Shown here: piece after piece, positions 1-9,294 of the stretch
How the letters are laid out: each line of letters opens with the position of its first letter
Numbering within the stretch: position 1 is the first letter of the stretch
From: Iodidimonas nitroreducens
GTDB lineage: Bacteria > Pseudomonadota > Alphaproteobacteria > Sphingomonadales > Rhodothalassiaceae
DNA: 64,000 nt
Strand: one strand, 5' to 3'
NCBI RefSeq assembly: GCF_008579165.1
Contig: NZ_BKCN01000013.1
Made by a program: the position numbers and the translations under genes
Notes under the pieces: model-generated
The model's database searches: none
What the model saw: only the letters and a program-made list of their open reading frames with translations
What the model was told of the DNA's origin: nothing

Positions 1-252
1 GACCCCTCTACCGGCCTCACTCTCTAGTGTGGCGGCCCAAGTTTGCGCCTCTGCACGCGATAAGAAAGTTTTTGCGGCCGAAACCCCGTTCTTCCGCACC
101 TTCGCTCGGTACTGCCCCGGACCCCGCCGCTCTATCGTCGCCATTTGTTCCCCCACGGGACGGAGTGTCCCAGATTTGTCCCAAAAACCCACAGATAAGG
201 TCCAAGGCTTCTGAAGCCTTGTCCAAAAAATGTTTATTTTAAAGGGGGAAAA
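1..252. other. Left-edge stretch without a supported gene
   Basis: I see no convincing gene here. Open frames on both strands are short, overlap each other and resemble no family I know. A short palindrome with 8-base arms (AAGGCTTC / GAAGCCTT, one-base loop) lies at 204-220, followed by an A-rich stretch. It sits downstream of the minus-strand tRNA and could contribute to its termination. Confidence 0.4.
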
Positions 253-327
<75 letters not shown>

Positions 328-424
328 ATCTGATTTCGTCAGCGGGCTTTTGCCACAGCCTGCGCCCCGGCGCAACCCTATCGCTGCACTTGCGGTGATT
401 TCTTTCTGCGCTTATTCTGCCCCC

Positions 425-625
425 ATGATCAAAACACCAAAAAATCCCCAAAAAAATCGCCAACAGCCCTATGGGCCCGAGGCCATGGCTGCCGCGCAAA
501 AAAGAGCGACGGAAAAGCAACAGCGTTTGGCACAGGCACTGAAGGCCAATCTGGCCCGGCGCAAGCAACAGGCCCGCGCCCGAGATGGGGAGAACCCCGG
601 CCACGATGATCAGATCGGGGGTTAG
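425..625 (+). CDS. Small basic hypothetical protein (66 aa)
   Basis: A short lysine-, arginine-, alanine- and glutamine-rich protein without cysteine or a hydrophobic segment. Its middle (about residues 18-50) is probably one long amphipathic helix rich in AAAQKR and LARRKQQAR type runs. Short proteins of this style are common in alphaproteobacteria and have no assigned role. I start at the ATG at 425; the open frame extends further upstream, but only into the tRNA on the other strand. The stop lies 10 bases before the convergent regulator gene. Existence is moderately supported; function unknown. Confidence 0.55.
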   Translation: MIKTPKNPQKNRQQPYGPEAMAAAQKRATEKQQRLAQALKANLARRKQQARARDGENPGHDDQIGG

Positions 626-635
626 GAGCAGCCCA

Positions 636-2110
636 TTAAGCCTTATTGTCCCAGCTTTGCAGCTTGCGATAAAGGGTTGAGGGGGATACTTCGAGCCTGC
701 CCGCCGCCCGGGTGATATTGCCATCGCATAAAGCAATCGCCCGGCGAATCGCCCGCTCTTCCGTCATCGCCAAAGGCTCGATCTCCACCGCGCCCTCGGC
801 CTTGCCTGCGCCGCTTTGCGGGCTTGGTGGCTGATCCATGGCGATCATCGGGGCCATGTCATCCAATCGGCCGGCATTTTCATTCTTTAATGTCTGTTCT
901 TTTAAAGCCTGAGCCTTTTGCAGGGATTCCTGCAAGGAGCGCGACAGCATCGGCTGTTCCAGCACCACCCCATCATAAAGCACCACGGCGGTATGGATCA
1001 CATTGCGCAATTCCCGTACATTGCCCGGCCAATCATAGCCCAACATGCAGGTTTCGGCCTCTTCGGTGAAGCGCTCGAAGGATTTGCCTTCTTCCCGCGA
1101 CAGTTCGTGCAGAAAGCTGCGGGCGAGGCCGATGATATCGGTGCCACGCTCGCGCAAGGGCGGCAGATCAATGGGGATCACATGCAGGCGATAGAATAAA
1201 TCCTCTCGCATCCGGCCTGCGGCCACTTCGCGCATGGGATCGCGATTGGTGGCGCAGATGATCCGCACATCCACCTTGCGGGTTTCATCCGAGCCCAAAG
1301 GCTGCACCACCCCGGTTTGCAAAAAGCGCAGGAGCTTGGCCTGCAAAGCCAGATCCATTTCGCAGATTTCATCGAGAAACAGCGTGCCCCCATGGGCTTT
1401 GACGGCGGCCCCTTCACGGTCGGCGGTGGCCCCGGTAAAAGCCCCTTTTTTATGGCCGAAAATTTCGCTTTCGATCAGATCATTTGGCAGGGCCGCCATA
1501 TTGAGAACGATATAGGGGGCATGACGCCTCGGCGAATGGCGATGGAGCGCCATGGCGCACAGCTCTTTGCCGGTTCCCGATTCGCCGGAGATGAACACAC
1601 TGGCCCGGGATGGCGCAGCGCTTTTGATCATCCGATAAACCGCCTGCATCGGCAGGCTTTTGCCCACAAAATCGCCAAAGCCCGATCTTGAAAGCTTTCT
1701 TCATAGCGCTTCACCAGATTGGCCAAACGCCAGTTTTCAAGGGCATTGCGCATGGTAATAACAAGACGTTCGGCATCAAAGGGCTTGACCAGAAAATCGG
1801 TCGCCCCGGCGCGCATCGCCTGCACCGCCACCGAAACCGAGCCATGGGCGGTGATCACCACCACCGGCGGTCGCGGCGCGCGTTCAGGCAATTCAGTTAA
1901 AAGAGACAGCCCATCGCCATCGGGTAAATTGAGATCGAGCAGGATCAGATCAGGCATGGCGCGCCCCAACGCCGCTTTGGCTTCGGCCAAAGATCCGGCG
2001 ATCACCGTGCGCGCATCAAGGCGGCCCAGATAGGCCGCATAGGTTTGCGCCAGGCTCGGGCTATCTTCAACGATCAGAATATCAAGCGCTTCTGTTTCGA
2101 TCATGGCCAT
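636..2110 (-). pseudogene. Sigma-54-dependent response regulator (NtrC type), frame broken
   Basis: Reassembled across one frame break this is a ~490-residue NtrC-family regulator. It has an N-terminal receiver (acidic E15-D16, phospho-acceptor about D59 in the LILLDLN strand), an AAA+ domain with Walker A GESGTGKE, the sigma-54 contact loop GAFTGAT and Walker B LFLDE, and a C-terminal Fis-type helix-turn-helix (DGNITRAAGRLEVSPSTLYR). The break is near 1683: the receiver frame ends after ESFQDR and the next frame continues with GFGDFVGKSLPMQ, so one base, probably G, is missing. Both halves are well conserved, which favours a sequence error over decay. A longer start at 2170 is possible. No partner kinase is adjacent. 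It is divergent from the PilZ gene. Confidence 0.85.
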
Positions 2111-2203
2111 CACGAATTCATTACAATTCTTTCTATTAACCGATCGCAAACCTGTTTGTCTCACCATCATTCATCATAGTCACAATCAAGGGGCCTCAGT
2201 GCC

Positions 2204-2545
2204 ATGGCTGAGGAGATCACGACCAAGGACCGGCGCACCCATCCCCGCCGCTCTGTCATCTGGATGGGAACCCTCAAAGTCGGAGATTTCAGCTTCTCCT
2301 GCCGGGTTCTCGATCTGTCTTTGGCCGGCGCCCGCATCAAGCTGGCCTTACCCCTCAAACGCAATGCGGCGGTGACTTTATCCATCACCCGCTGCGGCGA
2401 TCTGCCTGCCGAAATCAGTTGGCACAAGGATGACAGGCTGGGCCTTAATTTCACCATCCCGGCGGCCGAGGTCCGCAGGCTTTTAGGGCCATCGGCGGTC
2501 AGCAGTCTGGGGCTTGACGTCTCCCAACACAATGAGCAAAACTGA
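2204..2545 (+). CDS. PilZ-domain protein, likely c-di-GMP receptor
   Basis: A 113-residue single-domain protein. The N-terminus carries the arginine motif (KDRRTHPRRS) and, about 30 residues later, the second half of the c-di-GMP site as DLSLAGARI (D/NxSxxG). Both parts needed to bind c-di-GMP are therefore present. There is no signal peptide or membrane segment, so it is expected in the cytoplasm. It is divergent from the sigma-54 regulator with about 90 bases between the starts, so the two may share a control region. The output (motility, exopolysaccharide) cannot be told from the sequence. Confidence 0.85.
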   Translation: MAEEITTKDRRTHPRRSVIWMGTLKVGDFSFSCRVLDLSLAGARIKLALPLKRNAAVTLSITRCGDLPAEISWHKDDRLGLNFTIPAAEVRRLLGPSAVSSLGLDVSQHNEQN

Positions 2546-2635
2546 AAATCCGCTGTGTCCTCCCCTCATCCCGGCCTTCATTCCAGCCTGAGACACATCA
2601 GCTTGGCCGGGGGCGGTCTATGAAAGAGCCTGTTT

Positions 2636-3550
2636 TTGCCGCATCTTGCTTATGTTAATGGCCACTATGCCCCACATCAAATGGCCAGCCTTTCGATCGA
2701 GGATCGGGCCACCCAGTTTTCCGATGGGGTTTATGAGGTTTGCCTTTATCTCAATGGCCATGGGGTGGATTTCACCGCCCATATGGACAGGCTGGATCGA
2801 TCCCTTGCCGCTTTATCCATCCCCGCCCCCATGGGCCGCCGGGCCTTGGCTTTGGTGATGGATCGCCTGCTGATCCGCAATCGCCTGCGCACCGCCAGCC
2901 TTTATCTGCAAATCAGCCGGGGCGTGGCCCCCCGCGATCATGCTTTTCCCAAACCCGCGCCTGCACCATCCCTGATCATGACCGCCAAGCGTTTTGATTG
3001 CGATGCCCTGAAACGTCAGCAGGCCAAAGGCATTGCGGTGATCAGCACACCCGATCTGCGCTGGAAACGCTGCGATATCAAATCCGTTTCCCTGCTGGGC
3101 AATGTACTGGCAAAGCAGGCGGCCCGACAAAAAGGCGCGGGCGAAGGCTGGATGGTGGATGCCGATGGCCTGATTACCGAAGGTGCATCATCGAGCGCCT
3201 TCATCATCGATCAGGCGGGCTGCCTGCGCATCCGCACCCTCGCCGCCGATATTCTGCCCAGCATCACCCGCCGGGCGGTGCTTGATATTGCCGCACAGCA
3301 AAAGATCACCATCGATCACCGCGCCTTCAGCCTTGATGAGGCGAAATCCGCCAAAGAAGCGTTCATCGCCTCAACCACCGCCGGGGTCACCCCGGTGATT
3401 TCGCTGGATGATCAGATGATCGGCCATGGCCAGCCGGGGCCGATCACCAAAGCCATCATCAGCCGCCATTGGGATCATATGCAGGCGTTTTTCGATCAGC
3501 CTGCGCGGGCGCCTTCGGCGTCTAGAATGGCACAAAGACCGGCCCGATAA
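2636..3550 (+). CDS. D-amino-acid aminotransferase family (class IV PLP)
   Basis: A 304-residue fold-type IV aminotransferase. N-terminal AYVNGHY and SIEDRATQFSDGVYEV are typical of D-alanine transaminases. The PLP lysine is in RCDIKSVSLLGN, and SSSAFII and ASTTAGVTPV are the phosphate-binding loops. The likely substrate is a D-amino acid with 2-oxoglutarate; branched-chain specificity cannot be excluded. No ATG fits: the frame opens with TTG at 2636, and the next matches to the family begin immediately after it. The last ~18 codons overlap the convergent gene that ends at 3496, which may reflect a read-through of the natural stop. Confidence 0.88.
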   Translation: MPHLAYVNGHYAPHQMASLSIEDRATQFSDGVYEVCLYLNGHGVDFTAHMDRLDRSLAALSIPAPMGRRALALVMDRLLIRNRLRTASLYLQISRGVAPRDHAFPKPAPAPSLIMTAKRFDCDALKRQQAKGIAVISTPDLRWKRCDIKSVSLLGNVLAKQAARQKGAGEGWMVDADGLITEGASSSAFIIDQAGCLRIRTLAADILPSITRRAVLDIAAQQKITIDHRAFSLDEAKSAKEAFIASTTAGVTPVISLDDQMIGHGQPGPITKAIISRHWDHMQAFFDQPARAPSASRMAQRPAR

Positions 3551-4437
3551 TCGGGATAGGCGAGATCGACCCCCAATTCATCATGGATCAGCCGATTGGC
3601 CACCCGCTTATTATCGGCGTAAAAACTGCGTGCCATGGGCGAAAGCTGCGCCTGTTCAAAAGGAATTTCCGGGATCGGACCCAACCCCAGAAGATCAGCG
3701 GCAAAAGCCGTTACATCGCTGGAGGCTGCGGGCAGATCATCACACACATTATACACCGCCCCCGCCCGTGGCCGAGCCATGGAGGCCATCAGCACCTGCG
3801 CGATATCATCCACATGAATGCGGGAAAACACCTGCCCCGGCTTTGCAATTCTTTGGGCCCGCCCCGCCCGCAAGGCATCAAAAGGGCTGCGCCCGGGGCC
3901 ATAGATCCCGGCCAGTCGAAACACATGAACGGGCAAGCCTTGGCCATCCGCAGCCCTGAGCCCAAGCCAGGCTTGTTCCGCCAGAACCCGGCGGCCCCCC
4001 CGATCCGTGGCGGGGGTTGGGGGCGTTGTTTCATCCACCCAGCCGCCCTGATGATCGCCATAAACCCCGGTGGTGGATAAATAGCCCAGCCAGCGCACAG
4101 CCCCTGAAGGGCAGGAGGCGAAATCAGCCAAATCCGCGCCATGATGGCGCAAAACAGGATCGTTCCCCCCGGCTTCCAGCCCATCATCAGGATCATCATT
4201 GAAGGGCGGCGCCGATGATAGCACGAAACCGGCGGCCATCAGGGCGGCCAGGCCCCGATCATCCATGGGCTTTGTGCCATCAAACAAATGCGCCTCATAG
4301 CCCATGGCGATAAGTTCAGCACAGCCCTCAATCGTGCGGGCCGTGCCGGCAATCGTCCAGCCCTGCCCCTTTAGCCGCGCCGCCAGCGCCCGGGCGCTAT
4401 AGCCAAGCCCGAAACAAAAAAGCCTTTCATCCGCCAT
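3496..4437 (-). CDS. NAD(P)-binding epimerase-like protein (YeeZ type)
   Basis: A 313-residue Rossmann protein of the extended SDR / YeeZ group. The N-terminal dinucleotide loop is CFGLGYSARALA, then YLSTTGVYGDHQGGWVDE, FRLAGIYGPGRSPFD and HVDDIAQVL follow as in NAD-dependent epimerases. The usual YxxxK catalytic pair is not obvious, as in other YeeZ-like proteins, so the reaction is uncertain. It ends inside the 3' end of the convergent aminotransferase and its start lies 23 bases from the TPR protein on the other strand. Confidence 0.8.
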   Translation of the reverse strand: MADERLFCFGLGYSARALAARLKGQGWTIAGTARTIEGCAELIAMGYEAHLFDGTKPMDDRGLAALMAAGFVLSSAPPFNDDPDDGLEAGGNDPVLRHHGADLADFASCPSGAVRWLGYLSTTGVYGDHQGGWVDETTPPTPATDRGGRRVLAEQAWLGLRAADGQGLPVHVFRLAGIYGPGRSPFDALRAGRAQRIAKPGQVFSRIHVDDIAQVLMASMARPRAGAVYNVCDDLPAASSDVTAFAADLLGLGPIPEIPFEQAQLSPMARSFYADNKRVANRLIHDELGVDLAYPDYRAGLCAILDAEGARAG

Positions 4438-4460
4438 ATCGACCTGCCATTTTATTGATC

Positions 4461-5524
4461 ATGATGAACCACACCCCTTTTTTGGCACAGAACTGGCGCT
4501 TTTGCATCCTTGTGCCGCTGATTTTCATGTTGATTTTGCTGGCCCTGCTGGCAGGCGGCCTGATGATCGGGCCTGCACAGGCCCAGCAGGATGGCAGGAT
4601 CGATGAAATGCCCCTTGATCAGCGCTCCGGCAAATCCGTGCCCCGTGGCCCCCGCGCCCTTTCCAATGATCCCATGATGGATGATCCCCTGGAGCCGCTT
4701 TTGATGCCGGATTATCAAAGCGTGACCGATGCCGAGACCAAAGCCCAGGCCAAACGCTATCATGATTGTATGCGCCAGGCCCTGAAAGCCCCTGATCAGG
4801 CCCGGATCGAGGCGATGGCGTGGCTATCGGATGGGGCGAGCATCCCGGCGCTCCATTGTCTTGCCAGTGCTTTGGTCACTCTGGGGGATTATGATGCGGC
4901 AGCGCAAAATTTCACCTCATTGGCCGATCAGATGCGCACCGGGCGCGGGGTGACCTATAATATCTTGGCGGCGGATGATCCTATAGCCTTTTGGCCGGGA
5001 TTTATGGCCAATTGGGCAATGCGCTGTTACTGGGCGATCATCCCGCCCGGGCCTATACCGCCTTTTCCCAAGGGCTTGCCGAAGCCCCGGAGCAAAGCAC
5101 AAGGCTTATTTATCTGCTTTTGCTGGATCGCGCCCGATCTTTAGGCCTGCTGGAAGATTATGAAGCAGCCATCGCCGATCTGGAAAAGGCGCGAGACATC
5201 GCAGGCTGGCAGGCGGATATCGCCCTTTATCTGGCCAGTGCCCATCGCGCTTTGGGTGAGCTTGAGCCCGCGCTGGATGCCGCCCTTCAGGCTGTGGAAA
5301 TGGACCCCGAAAACCCCACCGCCCGGCTGGAACGCGGCAATATCCAGATGCTGATGGGCAAGGAAAGCCTTGCCCGCAGCGATTGGAACGCGATCATCGA
5401 ACGCTGGCCATCCAGCCCGGCGGCAGCGGCAGCCCGCGCCAATCTTGCGGCTTTGGGCGAACCGGAAGCCCTGTCACCTTATGATCCGGCAGTTGATGAG
5501 GTGGTGGGCGCCCCCCCCAAATAA
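4461..5524 (+). pseudogene. Exported TPR protein, frame broken
   Basis: N-terminal hydrophobic segment (about residues 12-36) ending in AQAQQ suggests a signal peptide or anchor. The remainder is tetratricopeptide-like: ALVTLGDYDAAAQNF, then in another frame LEDYEAAIADLEKA, ALGELEPALDAALQAVEMDP and ARLERGNIQMLMGKESLA. The first frame ends as LAADDP near 4980 and the second resumes as LLAGIYGQLGNALLLGD near 4989, next to a run of four T. One missing base accounts for it. It lies just upstream of trpF but has no obvious link to tryptophan synthesis. A periplasmic scaffold role is likely but unproven. Confidence 0.75.
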
Positions 5525-5600
5525 CTGAAACAGATTGTGGATCATGCTTTGAAAATCTGCGGCTTGCAGCAAGGCGCAGAGCAGGTTAAACCGCTCATCT

Positions 5601-6236
5601 ATGTCAGTCTTGGTCAAAATTTGTGGCGTATCATCCATTGCCGCCCTTGATGCTGCCGCTGAAGGCGGAGCGGCTTGGGTTGGTTTTGTATTTTTCCCCC
5701 CCTCGCCGCGCTATGTGGATGCCCGGCTGGCCCGGGATCTGGCCGATTATGCCCGGGGGAAGGGGCTGGAAACCGTCGGCGTTTATGTTGATCCCGATGA
5801 TCATCTGCTGAAAGAAACCGCTGTCGCCGTTGATTGGGTGCAATTGCATGGCACCGAAAGCCCCGAACGGGCGATGGCCATTGGCCGCACATTTGCCAGA
5901 AAAATCATCAAGGCCATCCCCATCCGTGCGGCAGACGATATCCGCTTGGCCAAAGCCTATGAACAGGCCGCCCAGATGATCCTGTTTGATGCAAAGCCCC
6001 CCCCTGGCCATAAATTACCCGGTGGCAATGGCCATTCTTTTGAATGGAGCCTTATGCGCGATTATCGATCATCCTTGCCCTGGATGCTTTCAGGCGGCCT
6101 TGATCGCGATAATCTGGAAGCGGCGGTGGCCGCCAGCGGGGCTTTGATCGCCGATGTATCCTCTGGCATTGAAACCGCGCCGGGGGTCAAAAGCGTTGAG
6201 AAAATCACTGACTTTTTAAGCTCGCACGCCAATTAA
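5601..6236 (+). CDS. trpF: Phosphoribosylanthranilate isomerase
   Basis: A 211-residue TIM barrel that converts N-(5-phosphoribosyl)anthranilate to the ribulose form in tryptophan synthesis. The start carries VKICGVSS with the catalytic cysteine in the KICG motif. Further family signatures are GFVFFPPSPRYV, GVYVDP, VQLHGTE and the phosphate site LSGGL with the second catalytic acid in ILFDAK. It is first in the trpF-trpB-trpA run with a 34-base gap to trpB. I see no strong ribosome site before the ATG. Confidence 0.96.
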   Translation: MSVLVKICGVSSIAALDAAAEGGAAWVGFVFFPPSPRYVDARLARDLADYARGKGLETVGVYVDPDDHLLKETAVAVDWVQLHGTESPERAMAIGRTFARKIIKAIPIRAADDIRLAKAYEQAAQMILFDAKPPPGHKLPGGNGHSFEWSLMRDYRSSLPWMLSGGLDRDNLEAAVAASGALIADVSSGIETAPGVKSVEKITDFLSSHAN

Positions 6237-6270
6237 ACAGGCCCGAACACAGTTCAAAGGAGCATTCCGC

Positions 6271-7497
6271 GTGACCCAGGACAGGGCCAATCGGCCCAAC
6301 AGCTTTCGCACCGGGCCAGATGATGATGGCCATTTCGGGCGTTTTGGCGGCCGTTATGTTGCCGAAACATTGATGCCTTTGATTTTGGATGTTGAAAAAG
6401 CCTGGGCGGCGGCGCGCATCGATCCCAGTTTTCTCGAAGAGATGGATGATCTGCTGCGCCATTATGTGGGCCGCCCCAGCCCGCTTTATTATGCCGAGCG
6501 GCTGACCGAGCATTTAGGCGGCGCCAAAATTTATATGAAGCGCGATGAGCTCAATCATACCGGCGCGCACAAGATCAATCATGCCATCGGCCAGATTCTG
6601 CTGGCCCGGCGCATGGGGAAAACACGCATCATCGCAGAAACCGGGGCCGGGCAGCATGGGGTGGCCACCGCCACCGTGGCGGCGCGCTTTGGGCTGCCCT
6701 GCACAGTGTTCATGGGGGCAAAGGATATCGAACGGCAAAAGCCCAATGTGTTTCGGATGCGGCTTTTGGGGGCCGAGGTGCGCCCCTGCCATTCCGGCTC
6801 TGCCACATTAAAGGATGCAATGAACGAAGCTCTGCGTGATTGGGTGGCGCATGTGGAGGATACTTTTTATGTGATCGGCACCGTGGCCGGGCCGCATCCT
6901 TATCCTGAAATGGTCCGCACTTTTCAATCGGTGATGGGCCATGAAGCCCGCGAGCAGATCCTTGATCGCGAAGGCCGCCTGCCCGATAGCCTTGTGGCCT
7001 GCATCGGTGGCGGCTCCAATGCCATTGGCCTGTTTCATGCTTTTCTCGATGATCCCGATGTGGCCGCCTATGCCGTGGAAGCGGCGGGCAAGGGCCTTGA
7101 AACCGGCGAACATGCCGCCGCCATCGCCGGGGGCAAGCCCGGGGTTTTGCATGGCAATCGCACCTATCTTTTGCAGGATGACGATGGCCAGATCACCGAA
7201 GCCCATTCGATTTCCGCCGGTCTCGATTATCCCGGTATCGGCCCCGAACATGCCTGGCTTTCAGAAAGCGGCCGGGTGAGCTATGTTTCGGCCACCGATC
7301 AAGAAGCCCTTGATGCCTTTCAGCTTTGCGCCCGGCTCGAAGGCATTTTGCCGGCTTTGGAGCCCAGCCATGCTTTGGCCCATGTGATCCGCATGGCCCC
7401 CGATCTGCCGAAAGATCATCTGATCATCATGAATATGTGCGGCCGGGGCGATAAGGATATTTTCACCATCGCCGATGCTTTGGGAGTGGAGCTGTGA
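6271..7497 (+). CDS. trpB: Tryptophan synthase beta chain
   Basis: A 408-residue PLP enzyme that condenses indole with serine. The PLP lysine is K101 in ELNHTGAHKINHA, and the phosphate cup is GGGSNAIG. GRFGGRYVAETL, AETGAGQHGVA and the C-terminal LEPSHALAH are all present. The GTG start at 6271 follows AAAGGAG at 6256-6262. The stop overlaps the trpA start by four bases (GTGA), as expected for equimolar subunits of the alpha2-beta2 complex. Confidence 0.98.
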   Translation: MTQDRANRPNSFRTGPDDDGHFGRFGGRYVAETLMPLILDVEKAWAAARIDPSFLEEMDDLLRHYVGRPSPLYYAERLTEHLGGAKIYMKRDELNHTGAHKINHAIGQILLARRMGKTRIIAETGAGQHGVATATVAARFGLPCTVFMGAKDIERQKPNVFRMRLLGAEVRPCHSGSATLKDAMNEALRDWVAHVEDTFYVIGTVAGPHPYPEMVRTFQSVMGHEAREQILDREGRLPDSLVACIGGGSNAIGLFHAFLDDPDVAAYAVEAAGKGLETGEHAAAIAGGKPGVLHGNRTYLLQDDDGQITEAHSISAGLDYPGIGPEHAWLSESGRVSYVSATDQEALDAFQLCARLEGILPALEPSHALAHVIRMAPDLPKDHLIIMNMCGRGDKDIFTIADALGVEL

Positions 7498-8342
7498 AGA
7501 GCCGCCTTGATCAACGTTTCCAATCCTTCAAAGAACAAAAGCGCGGAGGTCTGATCACCTTTATCACCGCCGGCGATCCCGATCCGGACACCAGCGCCCG
7601 GCTTTTGGCGCGGCTGCCCGCCGCCGGGGCCGATATCATTGAATTGGGGATGCCCTTCAGCGATCCCATGGCCGATGGCCCGGCGATCCAGGAATCAAGC
7701 CTGCGCGCCCTGAAAGCCGGGATGACCCTGCGTAAAACCCTTAAAATGGTCGAGGATTTCCGAAGAAACGATCAGGACACCCCAATCATTTTGATGGGAT
7801 ATTTCAACCCGATCATGGCTTTTGGGGTGGATGCTTTCATCGCAGAAGCCGCCCGGGTGGGTGTGGATGGCCTGATCCTTGTGGATCTGCCCCCCGAAGA
7901 AGATCGCGAAGTGCGGGAACCGGCCGCCGCCGCAGGCATGGCGCTGATCCGCCTTGCCACCCCCACCACCGATGCCGGACGCCTGCCCCGGGTTCTGGAG
8001 AATGCGGCGGGGTTTATTTATTATGTCTCGATCGCCGGGATAACCGGCACCGCGCAGGCGAAACCCGAAATAATCGATGAGGCCCTTGCCGCCATTCGCG
8101 CCGCCATGCATAAAACGGGCAATCTGCCGTTGGCGGTGGGCTTTGGCATCAAAACCGCCGATGATGTGCGCCGCTTCACCCAAAGCGCCGATGCCGCCGT
8201 GGTGGGTTCGGCCATCGTGCAGGAAATCAAGGCGCATCTTGATGAAGAAGGCCGGGCCAAAGCCACATTGCTGGACGCCGTGACCGATTTTGTGCACAGT
8301 CTGGCCATGGGGACGCGCCCCCAAGCCGATGACCGATCCTGA
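7494..8342 (+). CDS. trpA: Tryptophan synthase alpha chain
   Basis: A 282-residue TIM barrel that cleaves indole-3-glycerol phosphate and passes indole to TrpB. The catalytic residues are visible as E50 (IIELGMPFSDP) and D61 (MADGPAIQ). LMGYFNP, LILVDLPPEE, YYVSIAGITG and VGFGIKTADD are family signatures. It starts with GTG overlapping the trpB stop. The start of accD follows after 38 bases, so accD may share the transcript. Confidence 0.98.
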   Translation: MKSRLDQRFQSFKEQKRGGLITFITAGDPDPDTSARLLARLPAAGADIIELGMPFSDPMADGPAIQESSLRALKAGMTLRKTLKMVEDFRRNDQDTPIILMGYFNPIMAFGVDAFIAEAARVGVDGLILVDLPPEEDREVREPAAAAGMALIRLATPTTDAGRLPRVLENAAGFIYYVSIAGITGTAQAKPEIIDEALAAIRAAMHKTGNLPLAVGFGIKTADDVRRFTQSADAAVVGSAIVQEIKAHLDEEGRAKATLLDAVTDFVHSLAMGTRPQADDRS

Positions 8343-8383
8343 ATACTGAAGCGATGCCGATCTTTTGGGCCGGGAGCTGAATG

Positions 8384-9261
8384 ATGAACTGGTTGACCGA
8401 TTATGTGAAACCGCGCTTGTCGAAGGTGATCAGAAAAAGAGAATCACCCGATAATCTGTGGCACAAATGCAAATCCTGCGGTCAGATGATCTTTCATCGC
8501 GATTATGTGGCGGCGCTGAAGGTGTGCTCGAATTGCGATTTTCATGACCGCATCGGCCCCAAGGATCGCTTTGATGCCCTGTTTGACGAAAGCCGCTATG
8601 AACTTTTGAAGCTGCCTGCGGTGAAAGACGATCCTCTTAAATTCCGCGATACAAGGCGCTATACGGATCGTTTGAAGGAAGCCCGCAATGCCTCGGGCGA
8701 TCAGGATGCCGTGCAGCTTGCCAAGGGGTCATTGGGCGGCGTGACCTCGGTGATTTTTGTGCAGAATTTCTTCTTCATGGGTGGCTCCATGGGGATGGCC
8801 GTGGGCGAAGCATCGTCCGCGCTGCCGAAGAAGCGATTGCCAGCAAAGCCCCGCTCATTTTGTTTTCGGCAGCGGGCGGTGCCCGGATGCAGGAAGGGAT
8901 TTTATCCCTGATGCAGATGCCCCGCACCACGGTGGCGGTGGATATGGTCAAAGAAGCGGGCCTGCCTTATATCGTCGTTCTTACCGATCCCACCACCGGC
9001 GGGGTGACGGCATCCTATGCCATGCTTGGGGATGTGCATATTGCCGAGCCCGGCGCCCTGATCGGTTTTGCCGGGCAAAGGGTGATCGAGCAAACCATCC
9101 GCGAGAAATTGCCCGAAGGCTTTCAGCGGGCGGAATATCTGCTGGATCATGGCATGGTGGATATGGTGGTTCATCGCCACGAAATGCGCGCCACTTTGCG
9201 CAGGCTGGTTTCTTTGCTGATGGAAAAGCACCGCCCCGTTCTCAATGATGCCGTGCAATAA
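8384..9261 (+). pseudogene. accD: Acetyl-CoA carboxylase carboxyltransferase beta, frame broken
   Basis: The beta half of the carboxyltransferase that makes malonyl-CoA for fatty acid synthesis. The N-terminal zinc ribbon is complete (Cys 29, 32, 48, 51), followed by the crotonase-fold core with SLGGVTSV, FFFMGGSMGMAVGE, FSAAGGARMQEG and DPTTGGVTASYA. Frame one ends after AVGE at 8810; the next frame continues GIVRAAEEAIASKAPLI. A G lost between 8810 and 8811 (GAAGGC to GAAGC) restores a full-length protein. The gene is essential and its two halves are intact, so this is very probably a sequence error. It lies between trpA and folC, a common alphaproteobacterial order. Confidence 0.92.
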
Positions 9262-9294
9262 TCCTCTGTGCCATAACAGCAGGGGAAAAACGGG

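Noticed and set aside
4455..5524. Two separate genes instead of one TPR protein
   Set aside because: The second frame begins inside the first with no ribosome site, and TPR similarity continues across a one-base shift.
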